Assembly: GCF_003574445.1 (NCBI RefSeq)
Contig: NZ_KZ984563.1
Location: forward strand, 1-64,000
Origin: Streptomyces sp. YIM 130001
Lineage (GTDB): Bacteria; Actinomycetota; Actinomycetes; Streptomycetales; Streptomycetaceae
Direction: 5' to 3'
Length of the DNA stretch: 64,000 nt
The notes below the pieces were generated by a model. That model worked only from the letters and a program-made list of their open reading frames with translations, was not told the origin of the DNA and did not search any database. A program made the translations under genes and the position numbers. This document shows, piece after piece, positions 38,551 through 47,462 of the stretch. Within the stretch, counting starts at the first letter, position 1. The number at the start of each line of letters is the position of its first letter.

Positions 38551-39717
38551 TCAGGCCAGCAGGGAGCGGCCGATGATCTCCTTCATGATCTCAGTGGTGC
38601 CGCCGTAGATCGTCTGGATACGGCCGTCGGTGTAGGCCTTCGCGACCGGATACTCCGTCATGTAGCCATATCCGCCGTGCAGTTGGAGGCAGCGGTCGGC
38701 GACGCGCTTCTGCAGTTCGGTGGCCCACCACTTGGCCATCGAGGCGTGTACGGCGTCGAGCGCGCCCTCGGAGTGGTCGGCGATACAGCGGTCGAGGAAG
38801 GTCCGGGTGACGGCGCACTCGGTGGCCATCTCCGCGATCTCGAAGCGGATGTGCTGCAGCTTGGCGAGCGGCCTGCCGAACGCCTCGCGCTCCTTGACGT
38901 AGGTCATGGTGATCTCGAGCAGGTGCTCGGCGGCGGCGATCCCGGAGACCGCGATGCCCATGCGCTCCTGGGCGAGGTTGGTCATGAGGTACAGGAAGCC
39001 GCCGTTGACCTCGCCGAGGAGGTTCTCCTTCGGGACGCGGACGTCGTTGAAGAACAACTCGGCGGTGTCCTGGGCCTTCTGGCCGATCTTGTCCAGGTTG
39101 CGGCCGCGCTCGAAGCCCTCCGTGCCGCGCTCGACGACGAACAGGGACAGGCCCTTGGAGCCGCCGCCCGGTTCGGTGGCCGCGACGACGATCACGAGGT
39201 CGGCCAGGATGCCGTTGGAGATGAACGTCTTGGAGCCGTTCAGGAGCCAGTGGTCACCCTTGTCCTCGGCGCTGGTCCTGATGCCCTGGAGGTCCGACCC
39301 CGCGCCCGGTTCGGTCATGGCGATGGCGGTGATGATCTCGCCGGAGCAGAAGCCGGGCAGCCACCGCTGCTTCTGCTCGTCCGTGGAGAGCGACGTCAGA
39401 TACGGGCCGATGATGTCGTTGTGCAGTCCGACGGCGAGGCCGGCCGCCCCGGCACGGGTGAACTCCTCGGCCAGTACGGCGCTGAAGCGGAAGTCGGTGG
39501 TGCCACCGCCGCCGTACTCCTCCGGCACGGCGAGGCCGAGCAGGCCCTGCCGGCCCGCCGCGAGCCAGGCCTCGCGGGCGACGACGCCGTCCTTCTCCCA
39601 CTGCTCGTAGTACGGCAGGACCTCCTTGGCGAGGAACGCCCGGACGGTCTCGCGGAACGCCTCGTGCTCCTCGGAGTAGAGGGTGCGGCTCATCCCTGAG
39701 GGCGTGCGTGCCGTCAT
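38551..39717 (-). CDS. Acyl-CoA dehydrogenase
   Basis: 388-aa flavoprotein doing the first oxidation of acyl-CoA. FAD/substrate motifs TEPGAGSDLQGIRT, WLLNGSKTFISNG and the C-terminal GGYGYMTEYPVAKAYTDGRIQTIYGGTTE are typical; the catalytic base is expected as the glutamate in YGGTTE. ATG 39715-39717 is chosen for AGGAG seven bases upstream; an internal MSRTLYSEEH could also start. It lies in the operon between the CoA racemase and thiolase genes. Confidence 0.95.
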   Translation of the reverse strand: MTARTPSGMSRTLYSEEHEAFRETVRAFLAKEVLPYYEQWEKDGVVAREAWLAAGRQGLLGLAVPEEYGGGGTTDFRFSAVLAEEFTRAGAAGLAVGLHNDIIGPYLTSLSTDEQKQRWLPGFCSGEIITAIAMTEPGAGSDLQGIRTSAEDKGDHWLLNGSKTFISNGILADLVIVVAATEPGGGSKGLSLFVVERGTEGFERGRNLDKIGQKAQDTAELFFNDVRVPKENLLGEVNGGFLYLMTNLAQERMGIAVSGIAAAEHLLEITMTYVKEREAFGRPLAKLQHIRFEIAEMATECAVTRTFLDRCIADHSEGALDAVHASMAKWWATELQKRVADRCLQLHGGYGYMTEYPVAKAYTDGRIQTIYGGTTEIMKEIIGRSLLA

Positions 39718-39799
39718 GCTGGAGCTCCTGTCCGGCCCGTCGGGCCCTGGGTCGCGTTCGTGTCGGACGTACGCCTGCGCCGGCGCCCGGCCATGGACA

Positions 39800-40942
39800 T
39801 CAGCCGTCGCCCTCGACGAGACGCGGCAGGTCCCAGTCGGCGGCGATCTCGGCGGTGTGGGCACCGGGTTGCGCGGGGCCGCTGCGGATGGCGCCGGGGG
39901 TCACGGAGAAGCGGGGCGCGGGTGCGGGCTGGGTGATCCCGGAGTGCTCGACGAAGGTGCCGCGGGCCGCCAGGTGCGGGTGGTGCGGCGCCTCGCGCAG
40001 CGAGAGGACGGGCGCGACGCAGGCGTCGGAGCCGGCGAAGACGGCCGTCCACTCGTCGCGCGTGCGGGTCCTGAAGCGGTCGGCGATCGCGGTGCGCAAC
40101 TCGTCCCAGCGGGCGAAGTCCTTGCGGCCCGGCGCCTCGTCCTCGATGCCGAGGAGCGCCACGAACTCGTCGTAGAACTGCCGCTCCAGGGCGCCGACGG
40201 CCATGTAACCCCCGTCCGCCGTCTCGTAGTTGCCATAGAACGGGCAGCCGCCGTCGAGCAGGTTCGCGCCGCGGCGGTCCTGCCAGCCGCCGGCCGCCAT
40301 CATGCCGTGGATCATCGCGGCGAGATGCGAGGCGCCGTCGACGATGGCGGCGTCCACGACCTGGCCCTCGCCGTGGGTCCGGGCGTGCTGCAGGGCGGCG
40401 AGCACGCCGACCACGAGGTACATCGAGCCGCCCGCGTAGTCGCCGACGAGGTTCGCGGGGACCGCAGGCGCCTCGTCGGGCTTGCCGATCATTCCGAGGG
40501 TGCCGGTGACGGCGATGTAGCCGATGTCGTGGCCGGCCCGGTCGGCCAGCGGCCCCTCCTGGCCCCATCCGGTCATCCGGCCGTAGACGAGACGCGGATT
40601 GCGCTCCCGGCAGGCCTCTGGGCCGACACCGAGGCGCTCGGCGACGCCGGGACGGTTGCCCTCGATGAGGATGTCCGCGCGCTCGGCCAGGTCGAGGACG
40701 ACGGCGACGCCTTCCGGCGACTTGAGGTCGACGAGCACCGAGCGCTTGTTGCGGTTGGAGACGTCGTAGTCCGGGTCGATGGCCAGACCCGAGCCGCCCG
40801 GCCGGTCCACGCGCACGACGTCGGCGCCCAGGTCGGCGAGGAGCATCGCGGCGAAGGGTCCGGGGCCGATGCCGGCCAGTTCGACCACCTTGACCCCGCT
40901 CAGCGGGCCGTTGCCCGTCGTTGGCGTCCCTGTTCCCGGCAT
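39800..40942 (-). CDS. Alpha-methylacyl-CoA racemase-like CoA-transferase family III protein
   Basis: 380-aa CaiB/BaiF family protein. KVVELAGIGPGPFAAMLLADLGA is the classic N-terminal CoA-binding strand, and GRMTGWGQEGPL with AGHDIGYIAV is the alpha-methylacyl-CoA racemase version (histidine and following aspartate of the racemase pair), rather than the formyl-CoA transferase version. That activity lets methyl-branched chains, abundant in Streptomyces, enter beta-oxidation. First gene of the operon. ATG 40940-40942 follows GGGGG; a promoter resembling that of the MerR gene is directly upstream. Confidence 0.9.
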   Translation of the reverse strand: MPGTGTPTTGNGPLSGVKVVELAGIGPGPFAAMLLADLGADVVRVDRPGGSGLAIDPDYDVSNRNKRSVLVDLKSPEGVAVVLDLAERADILIEGNRPGVAERLGVGPEACRERNPRLVYGRMTGWGQEGPLADRAGHDIGYIAVTGTLGMIGKPDEAPAVPANLVGDYAGGSMYLVVGVLAALQHARTHGEGQVVDAAIVDGASHLAAMIHGMMAAGGWQDRRGANLLDGGCPFYGNYETADGGYMAVGALERQFYDEFVALLGIEDEAPGRKDFARWDELRTAIADRFRTRTRDEWTAVFAGSDACVAPVLSLREAPHHPHLAARGTFVEHSGITQPAPAPRFSVTPGAIRSGPAQPGAHTAEIAADWDLPRLVEGDG

Positions 40943-40960
40943 CGAGCCCCCAGCGCTGTG

Positions 40961-40990
40961 ACAGTACTGATGTAACAGCAACGATGTTAA
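40961..40990 (-). promoter_or_regulatory. Promoter/operator of the fatty acid oxidation operon
   Basis: On the minus strand TTAACA (revcomp of 40985-40990), 18-bp spacer, TACTGT (revcomp of 40961-40966). The dyad AACA-N7-TGTT at 40974-40988 matches the dyad in the MerR gene promoter in 11 of 15 positions, and CAGTACTG overlaps the -10. Confidence 0.5.
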
Positions 40991-41216
40991 GAACACGTTC
41001 CACTCCGCACAAGGGCTTCAGAGGGTGCACTCGCCCGGCATCCGGAGCGAGGCCCCCTCCCCCGCTGTCCGGCCCCACGGGCTCAAATCTATGGATCCGA
41101 TTGCCTGCAACGGAAACATCTGTTGGACGGATTTTCTTCGGGCGCCGCAGGATGACTCGTGCGGTAGCCGAGTCGACGCGACGCAGGGATGGACTACCGC
41201 CTGAGGGGAGTCTGCA

Positions 41217-42545
41217 GTGCCTGGTGAAGAGACCGAAGAGGCCGAGACGACCCAGGTCGTCGTCGTGGGAGCGGGCCAGGCGGGTGTGGCCATGAGTGAG
41301 CACCTCGGAGCCCATGGCATACCGCACGTCGTCCTCGAGCGGCACCGCATCGCCGAGCGCTGGCGCACCGAGCGGTGGGACTCACTGGTCGCGAACGGGC
41401 CTGCCTGGCACGACCGGTTCCCCGGGCTCGAGTTCGACGACGTGGCACCCGACGCCTTCGCGTCGAAGGAGCAGGTCGCCGACTACTTCGTCGCGTACGC
41501 GGAGAAGATCGGCGCCCCGGTGCGCAGCGGCGTCGAGGTGACCTCGGTGCGCCGGCACGAGGGGCGGCCGGGCTTCCGGGTCCGGACCTCGCAGGGCGCG
41601 ATCGACGCCCGGTTCGTGGTGGCGGCGACCGGGCCGTTCCAGCGGCCGGTGATTCCGCCCATCGTCCCGGACGGCGCCGTGCCCGTGCAGATCCACTCCA
41701 GTGGGTACCGCAATCCGGAGCAACTGCCCGAGGGAGCGGTGCTCGTGGTCGGGGCCGGGTCCTCCGGAGTCCAGATCGCCGACGAGCTGCGCAGGTCCGG
41801 TCGACGGGTGCTGCTGTCCGTCGGCCCGCACGACCGGCCGCCGCGCGAGTACCGGGGCCGCGATTTCTGCTGGTGGCTCGGCGTGCTCGGGCTCTGGGAC
41901 GCGGAGACGCCGCCGCAGGGCGCCGAACACGTCACCATCGCGGTGAGCGGCGCCCGCGGCGGCCACACCGTGGACTTCCGTGCGCTGGCCGCGGGTGGTA
42001 TCGAACTCGTCGGTCTCACCGCGTCGTTCGACGACGGCGTGCTGCGCTTCGCGCCGGACCTCGCCGACAACATCGCGCTCGGCGACGCCAAGTACCTCGC
42101 GCTCCTGCGAGCGGCCGACGCGTACGTCGAGCGCAACGGCCTCGACCTGCCCCAGGAGCCCGAGGCCCACGTGCTCGGGCCGGACCCGGACTGCGTGACC
42201 GACCCGCGCCTCACGCTCGACCTGGCCGGAGCCGGCGTCACCTCGATCGTCTGGGCCACCGGGTTCGCCGCCGACTACGGCTGGCTGCAGGTGGACGCGC
42301 TGGACGAGAACGGCCGGCCGGAGCAGCGGCGAGGCGTGTCCGCCGAGCCCGGCGTCTACTTCCTCGGCCTGCCCTGGCTGTCCCGCCGCGGGTCGAGCTT
42401 CATCTGGGGTGTGTGGCACGACGCGAGGTACGTCGCCGACCACATCGCGACCCGGCGCGGCTATCTCGCGTACGGCACGGACGACGCGGCCGGCACGACA
42501 CCGGCGGCCCGGAACAACACCCTGTCCGACTCCCGGAACTGCTGA
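41217..42545 (+). CDS. Flavin-dependent monooxygenase (FMO/CzcO-like)
   Basis: 442 aa. First dinucleotide-binding motif VVVVGAGQAGVAMSEHL (FAD), second VLVVGAGSSGVQIADEL (NADPH), separated by the usual ATGPFQRPVIPPI; WATGFAADYGW near the C-terminus is the flavoprotein ATG motif. The classical FxGxxxHxxxW fingerprint is only partly present (VQIHSSGYRN), placing it among N-hydroxylating or thiol-oxidising bacterial FMOs. GTG start with GGGGAG six bases ahead. It heads a unit with a Rid protein, a DUF1028 protein, an M20 hydrolase and a transporter, 10 bp from the next gene. Confidence 0.9.
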   Translation: MPGEETEEAETTQVVVVGAGQAGVAMSEHLGAHGIPHVVLERHRIAERWRTERWDSLVANGPAWHDRFPGLEFDDVAPDAFASKEQVADYFVAYAEKIGAPVRSGVEVTSVRRHEGRPGFRVRTSQGAIDARFVVAATGPFQRPVIPPIVPDGAVPVQIHSSGYRNPEQLPEGAVLVVGAGSSGVQIADELRRSGRRVLLSVGPHDRPPREYRGRDFCWWLGVLGLWDAETPPQGAEHVTIAVSGARGGHTVDFRALAAGGIELVGLTASFDDGVLRFAPDLADNIALGDAKYLALLRAADAYVERNGLDLPQEPEAHVLGPDPDCVTDPRLTLDLAGAGVTSIVWATGFAADYGWLQVDALDENGRPEQRRGVSAEPGVYFLGLPWLSRRGSSFIWGVWHDARYVADHIATRRGYLAYGTDDAAGTTPAARNNTLSDSRNC

Positions 42546-42555
42546 GGAGCAGACG

Positions 42556-43050
42556 ATGACGTCCACGCACACAGGCCGGCCGGCGAAGGAGCCGATCGTC
42601 GTCGGCGGACACACCCGGATCCGTCCGTTCAGTACCCACGACACCTATCCGGAGCAGAACCTCGACAACGACCTCTGTCAGGCCGTCGTGGCCGGCAACA
42701 CCGTGTACGTACGGGGCCAGATCGGCCAGGACCTCGACACCAGCGAATCCGTCGGCATCGGCGACGCCGAGGCGCAGGCCGAACGGGCCATGGCGAACAT
42801 CAAGATGCTGCTCGAGGAGTCGGGCAGCCGGATGGAACACCTGGTCAAGCTGACGATCTATCTGATCGACCCGCGCTACCGCGAGGCCGTGTACCGCACG
42901 GTCGGCCGCTGGACCAAGGGCGTCCATCCGATCTCCACCGGTCTGGTGGTGTCGGCCCTGGCCCGCCCCGAGTGGGTCTGCGAGATCGACGCCATCGCCG
43001 TGATCCCGGAGAACACCCCGGCATCGATCCCCGAGGAAGGCCGCGCATGA
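42556..43050 (+). CDS. Rid (YjgF/UK114) family protein lacking the deaminase arginine
   Basis: 164 aa. Core motifs GNTVYVRGQIGQDL, MANIKMLLEESGSRMEHLVKLTIYL and the C-terminal CEIDAIAVIPE fit the family. At the site of the catalytic arginine of RidA (PARSC in classic members) the sequence is HPISTGLVV, so imine/enamine deamination of the RidA type is not expected. It likely acts on the product of the flavin monooxygenase next to it. Strong GAGGAG ribosome binding site; ATGA overlap with the next gene. Confidence 0.88.
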   Translation: MTSTHTGRPAKEPIVVGGHTRIRPFSTHDTYPEQNLDNDLCQAVVAGNTVYVRGQIGQDLDTSESVGIGDAEAQAERAMANIKMLLEESGSRMEHLVKLTIYLIDPRYREAVYRTVGRWTKGVHPISTGLVVSALARPEWVCEIDAIAVIPENTPASIPEEGRA

Positions 43051-43721
43051 CCATGTCCCTGATCGTCCGCGACGGTGCACGTTTCGGGATCGCGGCCACT
43101 TCGTCGAGTCCCGCCGTCGCCGCCCGGGTCGCGCATCTGCGACCGGGAGTCGGTGTGGCGGCCTCGCAGAACATCACCGATCCGACGCTGGGCACGAGCC
43201 TGCTCGACGGCCTCGCGGAGCACGGCGACGCCGAGCGCGCCCTGACCTCCGTCACCGGCGCGGCGCGCAACGCCGGGACCATCGCCTACCGGCAGTTGAC
43301 CGTGCTCGGCCGCTCCGGTCCCGGATTCGCGTACAGCGGGTCGCGGACGCTCGGCACGCACGGCTCCGCCACCGGGGACGACGCGGTCGCGGCCGGCAAC
43401 ATGCTCTCCGGCGAGCACATCCCTGGTGTCCTCCTGGACGCCTACGCCGCGGCCACCGGAGAGATCGAGGAGCGCCTCGCCGCCGCCCTGCGGGCCGCCG
43501 TCGCGGCGGGCGGCGAGGAAGGCCCGGTGTACTCCGCCGGCCTCGCGGTCGTGGCGGACGTGGGCTGGCGCATCACCGATCTGCGGATCGACTGGGCCGA
43601 GAACCCTCTGGACCGGCTCGGCGAACTCGTCGACATCTGGCTGCCGCAGCGGGACGACTACGTGCGGCGCGGACTGGATCCTGCCTCGGCCCCCTCGTAC
43701 GGCGTTCCGGGCGATCTGTGA
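43047..43721 (+). CDS. DUF1028 family (putative Ntn-hydrolase-like) protein
   Basis: 224 aa. The family begins with a short lead and then a strand such as SLIVRDGARFGIAATSSSPAVAARV; other conserved parts are GVGVAASQNITDP, GHGSATGDDAVAAGNML-like THGSATGDD, and WAENPLDRLGELVDIW. The fold is predicted to be Ntn-hydrolase-like, but I know of no settled reaction. Co-occurrence with FMO and Rid proteins suggests hydrolysis of an unstable oxidised nitrogen compound. Start overlaps the rid stop (ATGA) and its stop overlaps the next gene's start. Confidence 0.85.
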   Translation: MTMSLIVRDGARFGIAATSSSPAVAARVAHLRPGVGVAASQNITDPTLGTSLLDGLAEHGDAERALTSVTGAARNAGTIAYRQLTVLGRSGPGFAYSGSRTLGTHGSATGDDAVAAGNMLSGEHIPGVLLDAYAAATGEIEERLAAALRAAVAAGGEEGPVYSAGLAVVADVGWRITDLRIDWAENPLDRLGELVDIWLPQRDDYVRRGLDPASAPSYGVPGDL

Positions 43722-44902
43722 TGGGCACGGGGAACGCAGCCGCAGGGCGGGCGACAGAGGTCGGGGCGCGCAAGGAGGCGGCCCGCAAGGCGGTCGACCG
43801 CCGGGCAGAGCAACTGATCGCCCTCTCCGAGCAGTTGCACGCCGATCCGGAGACCGCGTGGGAGGAGCACCGGGCCGCCGCCGCGGTGCCGCAACTCCTC
43901 AACGAGGCCGGATTCGACGTGACCTCCTCCTACTTGGGCCTGGACACCGCGTTCCACGCGCGGTTCGGCAGCGGGCCCGTCCGGATCGCGGTGTGCGCCG
44001 AGTACGACGCGCTGCCGGGACTCGGCCACGCCTGCGGGCACAACCTGATCGCGGCGAGTTCGGTGGGCGCCGCGCTCGGCCTGGCCGCCGTCGCCGACGA
44101 CGCGGGACTGACCGTGGAGGTGTACGGGACGCCGGCCGAGGAAGGCGGCGGCGGCAAGATCGAGATGCTCGACCGCGGGGCCTTCGACGGGGCCGACCTC
44201 GCGATGATGGCGCACCCGGCGCCGGTCGACGTCGCCGAGGCCCGGCCGTTCGCGGTCAGCCACTCCAGGATCTCGTACTCCGGGAAGTCCGCGCACGCCG
44301 CCGCCTACCCGGAAGCCGGGGTCAACGCGGCGGACGCCTTCACCGTCGCCCAGGTCGCCATCGGCCTGCTCCGCCAGCAACTGCCGGGCTCCGCACGGGT
44401 GCACGGCGTGGTGACACACGCCGGAGACGCGCCGAACGCGATCCCGGAGCGGTCCACAGGACGCTGGTACGTCAGGGCCGAGACGCTCGCCGAACTGGCC
44501 GAGCTCGAACCGCGCGTGATGCGGGCCTTCGAGGCGGGTGCCCTCGCGACCGGCTGCGACCTGACGATCGAACCGGAGAGCAAGCCGTACGCGGAGTTCC
44601 GCACCGACGAGACCGCGCTCGGTCATTACCGGGCCAACGCCCTCGCCCTCGGGCGGGAGTTCGCGCCGCCGGGCCAGGCCGCCCGAATGAACCGCGCCTC
44701 CACCGACATGGGGAACGTCTCGCAGGTGGTGCCGGCCATCCATCCGTACATCGGCATCGGTTCACTGCCCGCGACCAACCACCAGCACGAGTTCGCCGCG
44801 TTCTGCGTCGGTGGTACGGCGCAGCGGGCCCTGCTCGACGCGGCGGTCGCACTGGCCTGGACCGGCGTGGACCGGGCCGGTCCACCCCACCCGACCCCCT
44901 GA
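43721..44902 (+). CDS. M20 family amidohydrolase (AbgB/ACY1L2-like)
   Basis: 393-aa metal-dependent amide hydrolase. Metal ligands: CAEYDALPGLGHACGHN (Asp and His pair), GTPAEEGGGGK (Glu-Glu), MAHP and a C-terminal NHQHEFA histidine. The dimerisation/lid domain starts about SGKSAHAAAYPEAGVNAADAF. Relatives hydrolyse p-aminobenzoyl-glutamate, indoleacetyl-amino acids or beta-alanyl dipeptides. ATG 43721-43723 overlaps the preceding TGA by one base (TGATG); a GTG three bases earlier is also possible. Cytoplasmic; presumably splits an amide imported by the transporter downstream. Confidence 0.9.
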   Translation: MGTGNAAAGRATEVGARKEAARKAVDRRAEQLIALSEQLHADPETAWEEHRAAAAVPQLLNEAGFDVTSSYLGLDTAFHARFGSGPVRIAVCAEYDALPGLGHACGHNLIAASSVGAALGLAAVADDAGLTVEVYGTPAEEGGGGKIEMLDRGAFDGADLAMMAHPAPVDVAEARPFAVSHSRISYSGKSAHAAAYPEAGVNAADAFTVAQVAIGLLRQQLPGSARVHGVVTHAGDAPNAIPERSTGRWYVRAETLAELAELEPRVMRAFEAGALATGCDLTIEPESKPYAEFRTDETALGHYRANALALGREFAPPGQAARMNRASTDMGNVSQVVPAIHPYIGIGSLPATNHQHEFAAFCVGGTAQRALLDAAVALAWTGVDRAGPPHPTP

Positions 44903-44984
44903 CCGGCAGCCCGCCCGCGCCCCGAGCGCGCGGCGCCACCCGCACCCGCACCGGCTTCTCCACCCTGTTCGCAAGGAGGCGTGT

Positions 44985-46361
44985 ATGTCCACCGGCAAAG
45001 ACGGCGTCATGACGACGGCCGAAGCCGGGGTGACCACCGATGTGGTCGCCCTGCGCAGGAGCGTGGCCGCCGGAGCCGTCGGCGTGTTCGTGCACTGGTT
45101 CGACTGGGCTGCCTACGCCTACCTCGCCGGCACGGTCGCGACCGTGTTCTTCCCGGCCGAGAACAGTACGACCGGACTGCTCGCCGTCTTCGGCGTGTTC
45201 GCCGTCTCGTTCGGCATCCGGCCGGTCGGGGCCCTCGTGTTCGGCCCGCTCGGCGACCGGATCGGCCGCAAGCGCACCCTGACCCTGGTCATCTTCCTGA
45301 TGTCCGGCTCGACCCTGACGATCGGCCTCCTGCCCGGCTACGGGTCGATAGGCATGGCGGCGCCGGTGCTCCTGGTCGTGCTGCGCCTGGTCCAAGGCTT
45401 CGCAGCGGGCGGTGAGTTCGGCAGCGCGGCCAGCTTCCTGGCCGAGAGTGCGCCGCGTCGGCGCCGCGGATTCGGTGTGAGCTGGCTCGAGGTCGGATCA
45501 CTGCTCGGCTTCCTGGCGGGCTCGTTCGTCTTCCTGCTGCTGTCCACCGGCCTGAGCGACGACCAACTGACCTCCTGGGGCTGGCGCGTTCCGTTCCTCA
45601 TCTCCGCGCCTCTCGGCATCATCGGCTTCATCATCCGCAACAAGATCGAGGACACCCCCGAGTACCGGGCCCTCGAGGCCAACGACACCGTCGCGCGCAA
45701 CCCGGCACGCGAGCTGTTCCGCTCCCACCGGCGCGAACTGCTCCAGGCGGCAGGCCTGATGGCCGCCATGCACGTCCCCTTCTACGCCGTACTGACCTAC
45801 CTGGTCACCTACCAGACCGACCACCTGGGGCACTCCGACGGCAGCGCGGCCCTGCTGTCCACCGCCATCTCGCTGCTCGGCCTGGTGCTGGTGCCGCTGT
45901 TCGGCATGCTGTCCGACCGGGTGGGCCGCAAGCCGGTCTTCGTCGGAGCGACAGCCGCGCTGCTCGTCCTGGCCACCCCGGCCTTCCTCCTGATGCGGAG
46001 CGGACTCACCGGCACCTGGGTCGCCGGGCTGGGGCTCGGCGCGATCCTGGCCGCGATCCTCGGTACCTACGCGGTGTGGTCGGCGGAGGTCTTCCCCACT
46101 CGAACGCGGCAGAGCGGGCTGTCCATCTCGTACAACATCACCGCGGCGCTGTTCGCGGGGACCGTGCCGTATCTGATGACCGTGCTCATCTCCGCCACCG
46201 GCAGCACGCTGGTGCCGGGCCCGTATCTGATGGTGTTCGCCGTGGGTGGCCTGGTCGCGGCGCTGTCCCTGAAGGAGACGGTCGGCTCGCCGCTGCTGCG
46301 CCCCGAGGACGTGGCCGCCGCGCCCGCCGAGCCGGAGCTCGCGGACGCACCCGGCGCGTAA
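44985..46361 (+). CDS. MFS transporter, metabolite:H+ symporter (MHS) family
   Basis: 458 aa with twelve hydrophobic spans. Family marks: VHWFDWAAYAYLAG in TM1, the loop 2-3 motif GPLGDRIGRKRTL, and VLRLVQGFAAGGEFGSAASFLAE in TM4, which is typical of MHS members (proline/betaine, alpha-ketoglutarate, shikimate). AAGGAGG lies five bases before the ATG. The position at the end of the catabolic unit points to uptake of that unit's substrate, probably an organic acid or zwitterion. Confidence 0.92.
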   Translation: MSTGKDGVMTTAEAGVTTDVVALRRSVAAGAVGVFVHWFDWAAYAYLAGTVATVFFPAENSTTGLLAVFGVFAVSFGIRPVGALVFGPLGDRIGRKRTLTLVIFLMSGSTLTIGLLPGYGSIGMAAPVLLVVLRLVQGFAAGGEFGSAASFLAESAPRRRRGFGVSWLEVGSLLGFLAGSFVFLLLSTGLSDDQLTSWGWRVPFLISAPLGIIGFIIRNKIEDTPEYRALEANDTVARNPARELFRSHRRELLQAAGLMAAMHVPFYAVLTYLVTYQTDHLGHSDGSAALLSTAISLLGLVLVPLFGMLSDRVGRKPVFVGATAALLVLATPAFLLMRSGLTGTWVAGLGLGAILAAILGTYAVWSAEVFPTRTRQSGLSISYNITAALFAGTVPYLMTVLISATGSTLVPGPYLMVFAVGGLVAALSLKETVGSPLLRPEDVAAAPAEPELADAPGA

Positions 46362-46369
46362 GGACTGTG

Positions 46370-46389
46370 ACGGGGTGATGCCGCCCCGT
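46370..46389 (+). terminator. Small hairpin after the MFS gene
   Basis: ACGGGG (46370-46375) / CCCCGT (46384-46389), 8-nt loop, ending in TT. It may partly separate the catabolic unit from the LysR gene. Confidence 0.4.
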
Positions 46390-46442
46390 TGCAGGCCGGA
46401 CTAGGGTCGGGCCGACACGGTTCACCAGGCACAAGGGCTCGT

Positions 46443-47363
46443 ATGACGTCACCGCTCGGTTTCACGCTCGTTCAGCTGCGCTACTTCCTGGTCACCGCCG
46501 AGCGCCGCTCGATGACCGAGGCGTCGCTGGAACTGCACATCGCGCAGTCCGCCGTGTCCGCGGCGATCTTCAACCTCGAGCGGGACCTGCAGGTGCAGCT
46601 GTTCATCCGGCGACGGGGCCGGGGGCTGACCCTGACCCCCGCAGGGGAGCGGCTCCAGCACCAGGCGCGCGACCTCCTCGCCCGCGCCCGCGAGGTCGAA
46701 CGGGAGGCCCGGGGCGACGGCGAGACCATCTCGGGGCCGGTGACCGTGGGCTGCTTCCTCACGCTGGCGCCCTCCTACCTGCCTCCGCTGTTCAGCGAGT
46801 GCACCCGCCGGTATCCGGGCATCGAGATCGATGTGGTGGAGGCGGAGACGGACCAGCTCGTTCAGGCACTCGCCGCGGGACGCGTCGACTTCGCCCTCAC
46901 CTACCATCTCGGCCTCTCGGCGGCGCAGGAACTGCGCAGCGAGACGATCGCCCGCGCCCCGGCCTACGTCATCGTCGCGGCCGACCACCCACTGGCCGGC
47001 CGCGGCAGTGTGGAGCTGTCCGAGCTGTCCGCGGAGCCGCTCGTCCTGCTCGACCTCCCGCACAGTCGCGACTACTTCCGTTCCCTGGTCGCGGCCACCG
47101 GCACCGCACCCGACGTCCGCTACCGCACCCAGAGCTACGAGACCGTACGGTCCCTGGTGGCCCGCGGACTCGGCTACTCCGTGCTGAACCAGCGTCCTGC
47201 GACCAGTCAGACGTACGGGGGCGGCGAGATCGCCGAACTGGAACTCCGCGACGAGAGCCCCGCGCTCGAGGTGCAGATCGCCTCGGTGGCGGGCATGACG
47301 CAGACGGCCCGGGCACGGGCCGTGATGGGACTGTTGCGGGAGATCGCGGGACGGCCGGGCTGA
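46443..47363 (+). CDS. LysR family transcriptional regulator
   Basis: 306 aa. N-terminal winged HTH: QLRYFLVTAERRSMTEASLELHIAQSAVSAAIFNLERDL, then LTLTPAGERL. Residues 95-300 are the periplasmic-binding-protein-like effector domain. ATG 46443-46445 with AAGGG five bases upstream. Placed in the same direction right after the transporter gene, it probably regulates the catabolic unit; LysR proteins usually sit divergent from targets, so the site it binds is probably upstream of 41217. Confidence 0.9.
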   Translation: MTSPLGFTLVQLRYFLVTAERRSMTEASLELHIAQSAVSAAIFNLERDLQVQLFIRRRGRGLTLTPAGERLQHQARDLLARAREVEREARGDGETISGPVTVGCFLTLAPSYLPPLFSECTRRYPGIEIDVVEAETDQLVQALAAGRVDFALTYHLGLSAAQELRSETIARAPAYVIVAADHPLAGRGSVELSELSAEPLVLLDLPHSRDYFRSLVAATGTAPDVRYRTQSYETVRSLVARGLGYSVLNQRPATSQTYGGGEIAELELRDESPALEVQIASVAGMTQTARARAVMGLLREIAGRPG

Positions 47364-47462
47364 GACGGGCCCCCTTGTGAGCGGGCATTGGCTGTACTGC
47401 CCTGACGGGCGTACGACACCCGTGAGTTCAGCCGTGATCCGCCCGGGCGTCAGCGCCGGGCG

